In this document: one piece after another, positions 5,528 to 6,273 of the stretch
Layout of the letters: each line of letters starts with the position of its first letter
Position numbering within the stretch: position 1 is the first letter of the stretch
Origin: an uncultured Erysipelotrichaceae bacterium
Lineage (GTDB): Bacteria; Bacillota_I; Bacilli_A; Erysipelotrichales; Erysipelotrichaceae
NCBI GenBank assembly: GCA_944326175.1
Contig: CALVCY010000136.1
Location: 1 to 6,273, forward strand
Reading direction: 5' to 3'
Length of the DNA: 6,273 bases
Notes under the pieces: generated by a model
Told to the model about the DNA's origin: nothing
Databases searched by the model: none
What the model saw: the letters and a program-made list of their open reading frames with translations, nothing else
Translations under genes and position numbers: made by a program

Positions 5528-6273
5528 TTAAACCAATTCACCCAGATAAACCATGGCGGCACCGATGACACCACTTTGTTCACATTGGGCACAACGGATA
5601 TCCACCGGACGCAATGTGGGTTGGATCAACGCGTCACAATATGATCGCACTTCATCCAGGAAGTATGAACTGGATTGCATCATTCCACCACCCAATACGA
5701 TGCAGGCGGGATCGGTGATCATGATGATGGTGGCGATCAAACGGGCTAAGCGATGTTGAAATTCAACCACCATGCCTTTGGCTTTTTCATTGCCGTGATC
5801 TGCCAATTCAAACACATGACCGGCATGCATGACGTCCAGACCACATTCCTTGGCCCGTCGTACTAAAGCCGTACCGCTTTCATGGCTTTCCATGGCGCCG
5901 GGTGCCAGATTGTTGATGGCATCGGGATAAGCTGGATCGATCACGATATTACCGACTTCACCGGCATAACCATGGATGCCATTATAGACTTTGCGGTTGA
6001 TGACCAACCCGCCCCCGATACCCGTGGATAAGGTCATGTAATACACGATGTCACAATCACTTCCCGCCCCCACACAGGCTTCGGCCAATGCTGCGGCATT
6101 GGCATCATTGATCAAGGACACGGGTAAATGCGTCTTATATTGAAGCACATCCACAAATGGATAATTGGCACACCCTTTTAAATTGGATGATAAGGTAATG
6201 CATCCTTTGGTTTCATCGACCGGACCTGGCATTGCCAATCCGATCCCGATGGTTTCACCATCTTTAACGGTAT
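5528..6273 (-). CDS. ROK-family sugar kinase (glucokinase-like), 5' end outside window
   Basis: This is a partial gene. The frame stays open to the right edge, and 247 residues are visible from TVKDGETIGIG onward. Full ROK kinases have about 290-320 residues, so roughly 50-60 N-terminal residues, including the first DxGGT phosphate-binding motif, are missing. Visible motifs, in visible-residue numbering, are AMPGPVD (13-19), NDANAAA with the likely catalytic base D56, TGIGGG (83-88), GEVGN (104-108), SGTA near 132-135 and the C-terminal LGGG (193-196). ROK kinases phosphorylate hexoses such as glucose, fructose or amino sugars in the cytoplasm; the exact sugar cannot be read here. The usual zinc-site residues (His of ExGH and three Cys of CxCGxxGC) are all replaced: N108, then I119, N121 and A126 by ungapped alignment. 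No DNA-binding domain is visible, but the N terminus is not in view. A TTG at 6238 is internal, not a start. Confidence 0.93.
   Translation of the reverse strand, partial: TVKDGETIGIGLAMPGPVDETKGCITLSSNLKGCANYPFVDVLQYKTHLPVSLINDANAAALAEACVGAGSDCDIVYYMTLSTGIGGGLVINRKVYNGIHGYAGEVGNIVIDPAYPDAINNLAPGAMESHESGTALVRRAKECGLDVMHAGHVFELADHGNEKAKGMVVEFQHRLARLIATIIMITDPACIVLGGGMMQSSSYFLDEVRSYCDALIQPTLRPVDIRCAQCEQSGVIGAAMVYLGELV

Noticed and set aside
6236..6238. TTG as start codon of the ROK kinase
   Set aside because: The frame is open upstream to the window edge, and the residues before it (VKDGETIGIG) fit the ROK fold. The true start lies beyond 6273.

Overview
The window looks like a chromosomal segment of a low-to-mid GC Bacillota (Firmicutes) bacterium. 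The reasons are strong AGGAGG-type ribosome binding sites, a yybP-ykoY-type leader that ends in an intrinsic terminator, a SERCA-like P2A cation ATPase and a zinc-less ROK sugar kinase. An Erysipelotrichia-like host is my guess from protein style only. No mobile element, CRISPR array, rRNA or tRNA is visible.

Left half, + strand. A promoter at about 64-91 feeds a leader (about 97-226) with the hallmarks of the yybP-ykoY manganese riboswitch: GGGAGTAGC at 105-113 and GCAAGAC at 183-189. The 3' strand of its closing helix lies inside the 5' arm of a strong terminator (181-226). Ligand binding should therefore prevent termination, making it an ON switch. Downstream are an 870-residue P2A Ca2+/Mn2+-type ATPase (275-2887) and, 22 bp later, a small three-helix membrane protein of unknown function (2910-3410). 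A long hairpin follows at 3411-3451. The two genes probably form a metal-efflux operon controlled by the riboswitch.

Centre. A monocistronic DUF362-type protein (best start 3548, end 4558) lacks the ferredoxin insert found in many relatives but keeps a set of cysteines. It converges on a minus-strand gene across a hairpin (4571-4605) that can work as a terminator in both directions and contains the end of the opposing coding sequence.

Right half, - strand, read right to left. The genes are a ROK-family sugar kinase cut off by the window edge (5528-6273), a two-helix membrane protein (5121-5498) and a P-loop nucleotide-kinase-like protein (4592-5137). Spacing is 29 bp and then a 17 bp overlap, so they look co-transcribed from a promoter beyond the right edge.

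Most of the window is ordinary housekeeping or accessory metabolism. The points most worth following are the membrane protein paired with the riboswitch-controlled ATPase, the non-standard middle of the riboswitch, the concerted loss of zinc ligands in the ROK kinase, and a marked excess of GATC.
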